This document shows positions 33,739 to 45,618 of a stretch of 64,000 bases of DNA, one piece after another. Below the pieces are notes generated by a model. The model did not search any database. It saw nothing but the letters and a program-made list of their open reading frames with translations, and was not told where the DNA came from. This DNA is from an uncultured Bacillota bacterium (GTDB taxonomy: Bacteria > Bacillota_I > Bacilli_A > RFN20 > CAG-826): positions 228,919 to 292,918 of the forward strand of contig OX437086.1 of NCBI GenBank assembly GCA_949299565.1, written 5' to 3'. Both the position numbers and the translations under genes were made by a program. Every line of letters starts with the position of its first letter. Position 1 is the stretch's first letter.

Positions 33739-34171
33739 AAGAGCCACGAAAGATGATGCAATCGCGATTGCGAATCTAGAGAAAGAGGCGTTTTCCGATC
33801 CTTGGCCGCTCAAACAAATTATTTACGAATTAGAAGAAAACCCTTGTTCGCGAGTCTTATTGTCCTTATCAGAAGAAGGGGAAACGGTTGGCTATCTCGA
33901 CTATATGGTGACCTTTGATTCTTCAACTATCAATCGTTTGGCGGTTGCTTCTTCCTTTCGTCAACAAGGAGTGGCAACTGCGCTTCTTATAGAGATGTTT
34001 GAAGACTTAAAAAAAGAAGAGGAACCAGTTAGTTATTCGACATTAGAAGTACGATTATCTAATCAAAAAGCCCGTAAACTTTATGAAAAAGTCGGATACC
34101 ATTTCATTGTTATGAAGAAGAAATACTATGATGACGGCGAGGACGCTTGTTATTTAGTGAAGGAGTTATAA
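33728..34171 (+). CDS. rimI: ribosomal protein bS18 alanine N-acetyltransferase RimI
   Basis: GNAT-fold acetyltransferase of the RimI type, which acetylates the N-terminal Ala of ribosomal protein bS18. Features are IRRATKDDAIAIANLEKEAFSDPWPLKQI at the N-terminus, NRLAVASSFRQQGVATALLIEMF with the acetyl-CoA loop R-x-x-G-x-A, and LEVRLSNQKARKLYEKVGYHFI near the end. Length 147 is normal. It sits between tsaB and tsaD as in many Bacillota and ends exactly where tsaD begins. GNAT proteins can have other targets, but context favours RimI. Confidence 0.9.
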   Translation: MVIRRATKDDAIAIANLEKEAFSDPWPLKQIIYELEENPCSRVLLSLSEEGETVGYLDYMVTFDSSTINRLAVASSFRQQGVATALLIEMFEDLKKEEEPVSYSTLEVRLSNQKARKLYEKVGYHFIVMKKKYYDDGEDACYLVKEL

Positions 34172-35185
34172 ATGGCAAAGATTTTAGGGATTGAATCAAG
34201 TTGTGACGAAACGGCTGCAGCGGTTATTGTCGATGGCGTGCTCAAATCGAATATTATTTCTTCACAAGCGAGCATACATGCTCAATATGGCGGCGTCATG
34301 CCGGAGATTGCTTCGCGTCTTCACGTTGAAAATATCGGTGTTGTCTTAAAAGAGGCGATTGCTCAAAGCGGCGTAACTTATGAGGAATTAGATGCAATTG
34401 CCGTGACGCGAGGGCCGGGCCTCATCGGATCTTTACATGTCGGGCTCCAAGCCGCGAAAACTTTAGCGCTTCTTTACAAGAAGCCTTTGATTCCCGTTCA
34501 TCACTTAGCGGGACACATTTACGCTAACGAATTTGTTGGTGAATTTCATTATCCGTTACTTGCTCTGGTTGTCAGCGGCGGCAATACCGAAATCGTTTAT
34601 ATGAAAGAGCCGTTATCTTTTGAAATTATCGGAGAGACGAAAGACGACGCAGTCGGCGAGTGCTTCGATAAAGTTGCCCGCGTTTTAGGACTTCCGTATC
34701 CCGGTGGCCTTCCGATTGATCGTCTAGGACAAGAAGGAAAAGACACTTATCCTTTGCCAGAGCCGCTTAAAGGACAAAAAACTTACGATTTTTCATATTC
34801 AGGTCTTAAGACTGGCGTTTTAAATCTCGTCAATCACTTGAAAGAAAAGAGCGAAGAAATTCGTTTGAATGATTTATGCCGTTCTTTTGAAGAGAAAGCC
34901 TTAACTCCGCTTGTAGAAAAAACGATGAAGGCGGCGAAAGAATATAAAGTGCGACAAGTCATCATTGCGGGAGGAGTTTCTGCGAATACACTTCTTAGAG
35001 CAAAGATTAAAGAAGCGGCCATGAAGAGAAATCTTGAGGTCTTGATTCCTCCGCTTTGGTGCACGACTGATAACGCGGCGATGATTGCTAAAGTTGGAGA
35101 AAAATTATATTCAGAAAAACTTTTCGCTCCTCTTACATTAGGCGTTGATCCGAATTGGCTGCTCAAGGATTTTCGCTCTTTCTAA
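34172..35185 (+). CDS. tsaD: tRNA N6-threonylcarbamoyltransferase TsaD
   Basis: Catalytic subunit that moves the threonylcarbamoyl group onto A37 of tRNA. The protein is 337 residues, with the ASKHA start ILGIESSCDETAAAVI, the metal-binding HHLAGHIYANE (His111 and His115), LVVSGGNTEIVYM, DDAVGECFDKVARVLGLPYPGG, and the C-terminal GGVSANTLLR and TDNAAMIA segments with the third ligand Asp. An AAGGAG site is in the end of rimI. The stop is followed by the asnS promoter, so it ends the t6A operon. Confidence 0.96.
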   Translation: MAKILGIESSCDETAAAVIVDGVLKSNIISSQASIHAQYGGVMPEIASRLHVENIGVVLKEAIAQSGVTYEELDAIAVTRGPGLIGSLHVGLQAAKTLALLYKKPLIPVHHLAGHIYANEFVGEFHYPLLALVVSGGNTEIVYMKEPLSFEIIGETKDDAVGECFDKVARVLGLPYPGGLPIDRLGQEGKDTYPLPEPLKGQKTYDFSYSGLKTGVLNLVNHLKEKSEEIRLNDLCRSFEEKALTPLVEKTMKAAKEYKVRQVIIAGGVSANTLLRAKIKEAAMKRNLEVLIPPLWCTTDNAAMIAKVGEKLYSEKLFAPLTLGVDPNWLLKDFRSF

Positions 35186-35212
35186 TCTAAACGTTTAGAA
35201 ATCTTATATAAT
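35186..35212 (+). promoter_or_regulatory. asnS promoter with perfect palindrome
   Basis: TCTAAACGTTTAGA (35186-35199) is a perfect 14-bp palindrome directly upstream of a TATAAT -10 box (35207-35212) and covers where the -35 element would lie. AAGGAG precedes the asnS ATG. The palindrome is a likely operator for an unknown regulator. The leader is too short for a T-box. Confidence 0.5.
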
Positions 35213-35240
35213 AGGCAACGTTATAAGGAGTGCGCAGTTT

Positions 35241-36608
35241 ATGGCCATCGAAGTGAAAAAACTCTTCGACAACTTGAAAGACTCTAAGTTAGTTGAAGGC
35301 GAAGAAATTGAAGTTTCTGGATGGGTAAAAACGAATCGTCCTTCTGGGCAGATCGGTTTCCTTGAACTTCATGATGGGACGTGTTTTAAGTCTCTGCAAG
35401 TCGTCTATGATCCAACGAAAGCTGATGATGTTGCACACTTCAGGACCGGGGCCGCAATAATCGTTCGCGGTGTTTTACACTTAACACCAGAACTTAAACA
35501 GCCGTTTGAACTACATTTATCAAATGCGACTTTGGTCGGCGATGTCGATGATGATTATCCGCTTCAAAAGAAGCGCGCCAGTTTTGAATTTCTCCGGGAA
35601 CAAGCTCATTTGCGTCCGCGTGCGAATACTTTCCAAGCAGTTTATCGCATCCGCTCAGTTTTGGCGATGGCAATTCATACCTTCTTTCAAGAGCATGGTT
35701 TTGTTTATGTTCATACGCCGATTATTACCGGCAACGATGCAGAAGGAGCGGGACAAGTTTTTACAGTGGCAACAGAAGGGAAAAATCCTTATACCGATTT
35801 CTTCGGTTGCCGAGCTTCCTTAACTGTCTCGGGTCAACTTCATGTCGAGCCGTTTGCGTTGGCTTTTAAGAACGTTTATACATTTGGCCCGACTTTCCGG
35901 GCTGAGAAGAGCAATACTACGCGTCACGCTTCTGAATTTTGGATGATTGAGCCAGAGCTTGCTTTTGCTCATCTAGAGGAAGACATGGAATGTATTGAAA
36001 AGATGCTCAAATTCTGCCTCCAATATGTTTTAGAACATTGTCCGGACGAGATGATGTTCTGCGAGAAATTTATCGCGCCCGGCCTTTTAGAAAAATTGAA
36101 TCATGTCCTTAAATCATCCTTCCAACGCATGACGTATACAGAAGCTATTGAGATTTTGAAGAAAGCTGTGCAAAACAGCCATAAATTTGTCGTTAACGAG
36201 ATTAATTGGGGGATGGATTTACAGTCAGAGCATGAGCGGTATCTTACTGAAGAAGTCGCGAAGGGACCGTTATTCCTTACCGATTATCCAAAAGAAATCA
36301 AAGCTTTCTACATGAAGAACAATCCCGATGGGAAAACCGTTGCCGCTTGTGACTTATTAGTGCCGGGCGAAGGGGAGATTGTCGGAGGTTCAGAACGGGA
36401 AGTTCGTTATGATGTCTTGAAAGAAAAAATGGAGAAAGCTGGCAATGAAGAGGGTCTCAAGTGGTATCTTGATCTCCGGAGATTCGGTTCAGCTCCTCAC
36501 GCTGGTTTTGGCCTTGGCTTTGATCGTTTCCTCATGTATATCACTGGTATAAACAATATTCGTGATGTTCAGCCTTACCCGCGGACATCGAATGCCTTAA
36601 AATATTAA
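35241..36608 (+). CDS. asnS: asparagine-tRNA ligase
   Basis: Class IIb aminoacyl-tRNA synthetase that charges tRNA-Asn. The OB-fold anticodon-binding domain (about 1-110) contains EEIEVSGWVKTNRPSGQIGFLELHDGTCFKSLQVV. The catalytic domain has motif 1 (VHTPIITGNDAEGAG), the SLTVSGQLHVEPFA segment, motif 2 (FGPTFRAEKSNTTRHASEFWMIEPE) and motif 3 (GFGLGFDRFLMYITG). Its 455 residues are normal. The VTGNDAEGAGxxF and TVSGQL patterns separate it from aspartyl enzymes. As AsnRS is present, the GatCAB in this window is most needed for Gln-tRNA. A small membrane-protein gene overlaps its stop. Confidence 0.94.
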   Translation: MAIEVKKLFDNLKDSKLVEGEEIEVSGWVKTNRPSGQIGFLELHDGTCFKSLQVVYDPTKADDVAHFRTGAAIIVRGVLHLTPELKQPFELHLSNATLVGDVDDDYPLQKKRASFEFLREQAHLRPRANTFQAVYRIRSVLAMAIHTFFQEHGFVYVHTPIITGNDAEGAGQVFTVATEGKNPYTDFFGCRASLTVSGQLHVEPFALAFKNVYTFGPTFRAEKSNTTRHASEFWMIEPELAFAHLEEDMECIEKMLKFCLQYVLEHCPDEMMFCEKFIAPGLLEKLNHVLKSSFQRMTYTEAIEILKKAVQNSHKFVVNEINWGMDLQSEHERYLTEEVAKGPLFLTDYPKEIKAFYMKNNPDGKTVAACDLLVPGEGEIVGGSEREVRYDVLKEKMEKAGNEEGLKWYLDLRRFGSAPHAGFGLGFDRFLMYITGINNIRDVQPYPRTSNALKY

Positions 36609-36778
36609 TGTCTATGGATAACGACGCCTTAAGCAATTTAGAAAATGCTAAAAACGCCCGTGAAGTTTTAGCCCGCAAGACATTGGCTCGCAAGCGTTTA
36701 TTTTATGTTTTGATTGCTTTAGATATCCTTGTGGCAATTCTTTTGATTGTCGCAATCCTTGATCTTTTTATTTACTGA
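36608..36778 (+). CDS. small membrane protein, 56 aa, coupled to asnS
   Basis: A short gene whose ATG overlaps the asnS stop (TAATG). The product has a polar, charged N-terminal half (residues 1-30, with NLENAKNAREVLARKTLARKR likely helical) and one membrane helix, LFYVLIALDILVAILLIVAILDLFI (31-55). The positive charges before the helix predict the N-terminus inside. I know of no family. The TAATG overlap and the clean amphipathic-plus-helix plan argue it is real. Its last 7 nt overlap the stop of the convergent membrane protein. Confidence 0.6.
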   Translation: MSMDNDALSNLENAKNAREVLARKTLARKRLFYVLIALDILVAILLIVAILDLFIY

Positions 36779-37476
36779 GTTTTTTGTTCGTTATTATCTA
36801 AATTTCTATTGGCTTTTTTGATTTCTTCTTGTTTAGCTTCGGTTTTTAAATCGTCGTAGTAGTTAAAACCTTCAAGGGTCTTTTTAAAGACTGTTTTCAT
36901 TCGCTTATTGATTTGCAACTCTCGAACGATAAAGGCTTGCGCGGTAATCAAATAGTAGATGAGCGAAATAATGAAAAGCGGAATAAGAATATAGGAAGCC
37001 CAATATTCATTGACCCAATGAGGAGTGTTGATTAAAGGAGGCCATTGAGCCAAAAGCGTGAGACCGAAGAAATTAGCAAAATTATCGGGATTTCCCCAAT
37101 CCCATTGATACAAGAGGCTGCCGAAACGTTCAAAATGATTGAGCGTCCAAAGGCCCGTCACGCCCGAATAGATAAGATAAAATAAAAGCGTTATGAGCGA
37201 TAACAATAGAGGAATGCTTGCCTCTTTAAACCAGAGACGAACATTCTTTTTTTGCCCGTATTTTTTAAGTTGTTCAGGAGTTTTTATTACGCGGTAAACA
37301 CAAACGTCGTGGAGTTCGCGGTCCATCTTTTTTTGGAAAAAGGAGTTGAGCGCTCTGATTGCCATTCCTATAAGGGCGAGAAGAATAAAAAGAATGATGA
37401 TGATTACGAGCAAAATAACAATCAATTTCCGGTCGTTATCATTGATGCTGGCTAATAAAAACAGTGAGTTATTCAT
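36772..37476 (-). CDS. membrane protein of unknown function, 234 aa
   Basis: A protein with an N-terminal membrane helix (KLIVILLVIIIILFILLALIGMAIRAL, about 17-43), a basic linker, then helices at about 83-105 (LLLSLITLLFYLIYSGVTG) and 165-190 (WASYILIPLFIISLIYYLITAQAF), and a charged Lys/Glu/Asn-rich tail. The second loop with several Trp (LYQWDWGNPDNFANFF) faces the other side. I recognise no family. It is the last of three minus-strand genes and overlaps the end of the preceding one by 8 nt. Confidence 0.6.
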   Translation of the reverse strand: MNNSLFLLASINDNDRKLIVILLVIIIILFILLALIGMAIRALNSFFQKKMDRELHDVCVYRVIKTPEQLKKYGQKKNVRLWFKEASIPLLLSLITLLFYLIYSGVTGLWTLNHFERFGSLLYQWDWGNPDNFANFFGLTLLAQWPPLINTPHWVNEYWASYILIPLFIISLIYYLITAQAFIVRELQINKRMKTVFKKTLEGFNYYDDLKTEAKQEEIKKANRNLDNNEQKTQ

Positions 37477-37993
37477 CTTTTTGATCCTGGATGCTTTCTA
37501 TTTCTTCTTTCACTTCGCTTGGCGGAAGCTCAAGGATGTTTTCTTTTTCTATTTTATTCGCGGCTAAGGCTTTCCTTTCTTCTAACATTTTCAAATATTC
37601 TTCCGCGTCCATCATTCTCGGAGGAAGCTGTTGGTTATTTAGATTTTGATAGGGTGGGAGACTTACGTTGGGATTAGGGAAGCTATTTGGAGAATTCGTG
37701 TAATAATTCTGCTGGATATAGACATTAGAAACGCTTGGTTCCGCTTTTTCTTTCGGAGTTTCTTTCGGCAATTCTTCTTTCAGACGTTCTTCTTCAATTT
37801 GCTTGACCAACAAATCTTCTTCTAACGTCGGGAAAATTTTTTCACCGCGAAAGAAACGAATTAAGCTCCTGAAGAGAACAAAAATATAAATAAAGAGACC
37901 AGCGACCGCGCCTAAGGCCAATATCGCGAGCAACAGGGGGAGAAGGAAGATATAGACGAGTCCGAGACCGAAATTGCGGAGGAATTTACCCAT
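37469..37993 (-). CDS. membrane-anchored protein with disordered tail, 174 aa
   Basis: A protein with one long or two short membrane helices at the N-terminus (LGLVYIFLLPLLLAILALGAVAGLFIYIFVLFRSLI, about 10-45), followed by a polar cytoplasmic part. The latter has a Glu/Lys-rich helix (about 55-85), an Asn/Pro/Gln/Tyr-rich stretch (IQQNYYTNSPNSFPNPN and the following residues, about 95-125), and a Glu/Lys-rich end. The composition suggests a scaffold or assembly role, but I cannot name a family. It is linked by overlap to the next gene and by a 9-nt gap to the one before. Confidence 0.6.
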   Translation of the reverse strand: MGKFLRNFGLGLVYIFLLPLLLAILALGAVAGLFIYIFVLFRSLIRFFRGEKIFPTLEEDLLVKQIEEERLKEELPKETPKEKAEPSVSNVYIQQNYYTNSPNSFPNPNVSLPPYQNLNNQQLPPRMMDAEEYLKMLEERKALAANKIEKENILELPPSEVKEEIESIQDQKDE

Positions 37994-38002
37994 AATTAGA
38001 TT

Positions 38003-38917
38003 TTATTCTTCTTTTTTACTTCTTGGTATCCTTCTTCGAATAATCGCGTGAAGAAGATTGAGGAGCGAGAATGCAAGGGGAAAAAGAGCAAAAAGAGTTA
38101 AAGATAGTGCCTCTCCATAAAAACCATGCAATAAAGTGAAAGCGTAAAAGCTGATGACAATGAGAATGGTGAGAGTAAAAAAATAAAAGAAACGAGGACG
38201 TTCTACTTCTAAGAAACTGATGATTCCGAAATAAAGCGCTAAACCAAGGAAGAAAAAGCCAGTTGAAACGTCTAAAAAGACAATACCCAAAGAAAACGAT
38301 GAAGCAAGAATCGCTATTGAAGAATAGAGACAATAGCTCCTTTTAAAGGAGAAATTGATCTGAACTTTTTTATGCCAGAGAGTCAAAAACAAATAAGAGA
38401 TTGATGATATAAACAAAGAATAAGCAAAAAGGAAAAGAGGAACTAAAGCTTGAATGTTTTTGATTTCAGCGATTCCTAAAAAATTCAAAAAGAGAAGTAA
38501 GAAATCTACGCCGCTTAATAAATTCGTTATTTGAAGACCAAGCCAACTGGAAAACGAGAACACAATGCTTATAAGTGCGAGAGTCAATCCTAGATGCCAC
38601 TTGATTTTAAAAAGGTAACCGGACAATGAGCCGGAGATGAGACCGGGAATTAAAAAGAAAAGAAGAGAGGCAATATCCGAAAATCCGCATAAAAAAACTA
38701 ACGCTAAAGAGGAAGAAAGATAGAGAGGAATGTATTTTGATCTTATAAGAAAACTGAAAATCGTCGCTAACGAGGAAGAAAAAAGAAGAGCAACCAAAGA
38801 GAAAAAAGGAATGTATGCAGAACCGAGGGCGAGGATGCCCATTAGGGCAGCTCCGATGGCGATAAATGATATGTTAGCAGGCAAAGAAGAATCTAAACGC
38901 GAGAAATTCATCGCCAT
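38003..38917 (-). CDS. polytopic membrane protein, 304 aa, unknown function
   Basis: A hydrophobic protein with about eight to nine membrane helices across its length and a basic C-terminal end (RRRIPRSKKEE). The start at 38917 gives MAMNFSRLDSS; the second Met at 38911 is also possible. A CATAAT -10-like box lies about 7 nt before 38911, which would make that one the leaderless start. There is no signature I recognise; the size and plan recall DUF2232-type and ECF S-like proteins, but I would not assign either. It is divergent from pcrA and is the first gene of the three-gene minus operon. Confidence 0.6.
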   Translation of the reverse strand: MAMNFSRLDSSLPANISFIAIGAALMGILALGSAYIPFFSLVALLFSSSLATIFSFLIRSKYIPLYLSSSLALVFLCGFSDIASLLFFLIPGLISGSLSGYLFKIKWHLGLTLALISIVFSFSSWLGLQITNLLSGVDFLLLFLNFLGIAEIKNIQALVPLFLFAYSLFISSISYLFLTLWHKKVQINFSFKRSYCLYSSIAILASSFSLGIVFLDVSTGFFFLGLALYFGIISFLEVERPRFFYFFTLTILIVISFYAFTLLHGFYGEALSLTLFALFPLAFSLLNLLHAIIRRRIPRSKKEE

Positions 38918-38988
38918 AATTATGACATTGGATAATTTTCTTGTCTTCGGAAGAAAGAAAAGCAAATTTCCGTGCTATGATTTGGCGT

Positions 38989-43283
<4,295 letters not shown>

Positions 43284-43355
43284 AATCGTTCGTAACCTTC
43301 CTTTTATTTCTAAATCAAGATATGATACTTTCCTAAGACGAAAGGGGGAGAAAAA

Positions 43356-43814
43356 ATGAAAAATGAATTAGCCCCCATTGCTCTAGCGCTTTCTGAATAT
43401 GAGGAGGAAGACAAGCCCCTCACGCTCAATTTGAAAAGCGTGCGCGAGAATCTAGATTTTCCTTTAAATAACATCGATGATTGGAGTCAAGAAACTAGTT
43501 CTTTGACTTTAGAGGAAGCGCCCTCTTGGACGTTCTCTTTAAGCGGCGAACAAATGCTTTCAATCGATCCTAAAATTTTGAAGGACGAATTCCCTTCTTC
43601 TAGCGATTTTGCTTTGGAGGAAGAGGATTCTCTGGAAATTAAAAACATTTATAACAACCCCTCGTTTGAAAAGTCATTCGCGGTTTCTTCACGCATGAGA
43701 AAAAATTCGAAAACGAAGAAAGAAAACATCTATAGCGAAACTAGCTCTTGGGACCATCAAGGAAATCAAATTCCCGACGTCATCGATTATCTCTATCATA
43801 AAGAAGAAAACTGA
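43356..43814 (+). CDS. acidic low-complexity protein between ligA and gatC
   Basis: A 152-residue protein of strongly acidic, Ser/Glu/Asp/Leu-rich composition, with no signal peptide, membrane helix or clear domain. A basic patch (SRMRKNSKTKKEN, about 111-123) comes near the end, followed by a more ordered tail HQGNQIPDVIDYLYHKEEN. It looks mostly disordered with short linear motifs. In this position some Bacillota carry the lipoprotein CamS; this one has no lipobox and I see no resemblance. A TATGATAC -10 region and a GGGGGAG site precede the ATG, so it is probably real and expressed on its own. Confidence 0.55.
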   Translation: MKNELAPIALALSEYEEEDKPLTLNLKSVRENLDFPLNNIDDWSQETSSLTLEEAPSWTFSLSGEQMLSIDPKILKDEFPSSSDFALEEEDSLEIKNIYNNPSFEKSFAVSSRMRKNSKTKKENIYSETSSWDHQGNQIPDVIDYLYHKEEN

Positions 43815-43858
43815 ATGCCTTTTTGCTATACTTTAGCAGGATAAAGGGCCGGAAAAAG

Positions 43859-44155
43859 ATGAAGAAAGTTACAATGGATGTCTTAAAGGATGCCGCGCGG
43901 CGTCTTCTTTTTGACATGAGCGAAGAAGAATATCAAACGCTTTATGAAGAATTCGATATTTTAAGCAAGCTGATGGAAAAGATGGGTGAGGTTGAAGGGA
44001 TTGATTCTTGTGAACCGATGACGTTCCCTTTTTCCGTTGAGACTGATTATCTCCGTGAGGATTCTCCTGTTGAGCCGTTAAAAGTCGCGGACGTTTTAAA
44101 AAACGCCGGTGACACTAAAGATCAACAAATACGGGTGCCGAGGGTTGTACAATGA
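43859..44155 (+). CDS. gatC: Glu-tRNA(Gln)/Asp-tRNA(Asn) amidotransferase subunit C
   Basis: Small structural subunit that wraps around GatA and GatB. The protein is about 98 residues: a helical N-terminal part (VTMDVLKDAARRLLFDMSEEEYQTLYEEFDILSKLMEKM) typical of GatC, then GIDSCEPMTFPF, and a C-terminal LREDSPVEPLKVADVLKNAGDTKDQQIRVPRVV. ATG 43859 gives the family length; an in-frame start at 43823 lies in the promoter, where TATACT is at about 43828. Its stop overlaps gatA (ATGA). The group gatC-gatA-gatB is complete. Confidence 0.92.
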   Translation: MKKVTMDVLKDAARRLLFDMSEEEYQTLYEEFDILSKLMEKMGEVEGIDSCEPMTFPFSVETDYLREDSPVEPLKVADVLKNAGDTKDQQIRVPRVVQ

Positions 44156-45618
44156 GTTTTTTAGATTTATCGATCAGAGAAATTCACGAAGCGCTTCTTG
44201 AAGGAAAAGTTACGCCTCTTGAATTGACGAAAGAAGCTTTAGAACGGGCGAAAGCGAATAAAGACAACGCCTTTGAAAAAATACTTGAAGAAGAGGCACT
44301 TTCCTTCGCTAAATCGTTAGGCCCAATAGAAAAGGACAATTTGCTTTTCGGCATTCCTTTTGTCGCGAAAGACAATTTTTCAACCGAAGGAATTGAGACG
44401 ACGGCTTCCTCAAACATTTTAAATGGTTACGTTCCTCTTTTTGATGCGACAGCGATTGCTAAATTAAAGGAACATAAAGCAGTTTTGATCGGCAAAACGA
44501 CACTCGATGAATTGGCGATGGGCGGGACAGGAACTTCTGGGCATCTCGGTTATACCTACAATCCGTATGATCCAACTCATACGCGAGAAGTTGGCGGTTC
44601 TTCGTGCGGAAGCGCGGCAGCGGTTGCAGCTGGTATTGTGCCTTTCGCTTTAGGGAGCGATACCGGCGACTCAGTTCGGAAACCCGCTTCTTTGGCAGGT
44701 CTGGTCGGTTTTAAACCAACTTGGGGACGCATTTCACGTTGGGGACTTTTCCCATTCGCTCCATCATTAGACACCGTAGCCTATTTCACTCGTTATGTGG
44801 ATGACGCTTCAATTCTTCTAAACGTTCTTGCCGGGCGCGATGAAAAAGATTCAACCTCAAGCACAAAAACTGTCGAAGATTATTCTCCGAGCGAAACGCC
44901 ATCTTTAGCGGGCAAAAGGATTGCGGTCTTAAAAGAGATCAACGATTCTTTGATCGATGAAGAAAATAGACAGAAATTCAACGATTCTTTAAAAGAGATG
45001 GAAAAAGAAGGAGCGTATTTAGAAACCATTGAATTCGGACGTGAACTTCTCGAATCTCTCTATGCTTCTTATATTGTCATCAGTTCAGCGGAAGCGACCT
45101 CGAACAACGCAAACCTCGATGGTTTGAAGTTCGGCCCCCGCGGAGAGGGCAAAACTTATAGCGAAGCGATGATGGACGCGCGGACAAAAGGTTTTTCGAC
45201 TCTCATTAAAAGACGGTTTGTGATCGGTTCTTATTCCTTGATGCGCGAGAATCGCGAAGAACTCTTTTTAAGAGCGCAGAGGTGCCGAGCAAAAGTCACT
45301 TCGCGTTTGGGAGAAATTTTAAAAGATTTCGATTTCATTTATGCTCCAGCCACTCCGTCTATTGCTCCACGTTTCAATGAAACAAGCGATAAATTGTCTG
45401 CGCTTTCTCTTATTGCCGACAATCACTTGGTTTTAGGCAATTTTGCGGGTCTCCCGTCGATTACGATTCCTTTATTTTTAGAGAACGGGATGCCGATAGG
45501 CGTCAATTTAACGGGCAGAGCTTTTGAAGAAAAAGAATTGTTGAACGCCGCGAAGGCGTTAGAAAACATCACCGGCTTAAAAGGCTTATCGATTAGAATG
45601 AAAGGAGAACTGAAATGA
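44152..45618 (+). CDS. gatA: Glu-tRNA(Gln)/Asp-tRNA(Asn) amidotransferase subunit A
   Basis: Amidase-signature enzyme that frees ammonia from glutamine for the amidation of misacylated tRNA. The Ser-cisSer-Lys triad fits Lys73 (FVAKDNF), Ser150 (VGGSSCGSAA) and Ser174 (GSDTGDSVRKPAS). The usual motif is GSDTGGSIRQPA, so Gly173 is Asp here and Gln177 is Lys, a mild departure beside the nucleophile. The rest is conserved (GRISRWGLFPFAPSLDTVAYFTR, then YAPATPSIAPR, NFAGLPSITIP and GMPIGVNLTG). Length 488 is normal. It overlaps gatB by 4 nt. AsnRS elsewhere in the window suggests the complex mainly serves Gln-tRNA. Confidence 0.95.
   Translation: MSFLDLSIREIHEALLEGKVTPLELTKEALERAKANKDNAFEKILEEEALSFAKSLGPIEKDNLLFGIPFVAKDNFSTEGIETTASSNILNGYVPLFDATAIAKLKEHKAVLIGKTTLDELAMGGTGTSGHLGYTYNPYDPTHTREVGGSSCGSAAAVAAGIVPFALGSDTGDSVRKPASLAGLVGFKPTWGRISRWGLFPFAPSLDTVAYFTRYVDDASILLNVLAGRDEKDSTSSTKTVEDYSPSETPSLAGKRIAVLKEINDSLIDEENRQKFNDSLKEMEKEGAYLETIEFGRELLESLYASYIVISSAEATSNNANLDGLKFGPRGEGKTYSEAMMDARTKGFSTLIKRRFVIGSYSLMRENREELFLRAQRCRAKVTSRLGEILKDFDFIYAPATPSIAPRFNETSDKLSALSLIADNHLVLGNFAGLPSITIPLFLENGMPIGVNLTGRAFEEKELLNAAKALENITGLKGLSIRMKGELK

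Noticed and set aside
35200-35240. T-box leader upstream of asnS
   Set aside because: Only about 25 nt lie between the -10 box and the start codon, too short for a T-box.
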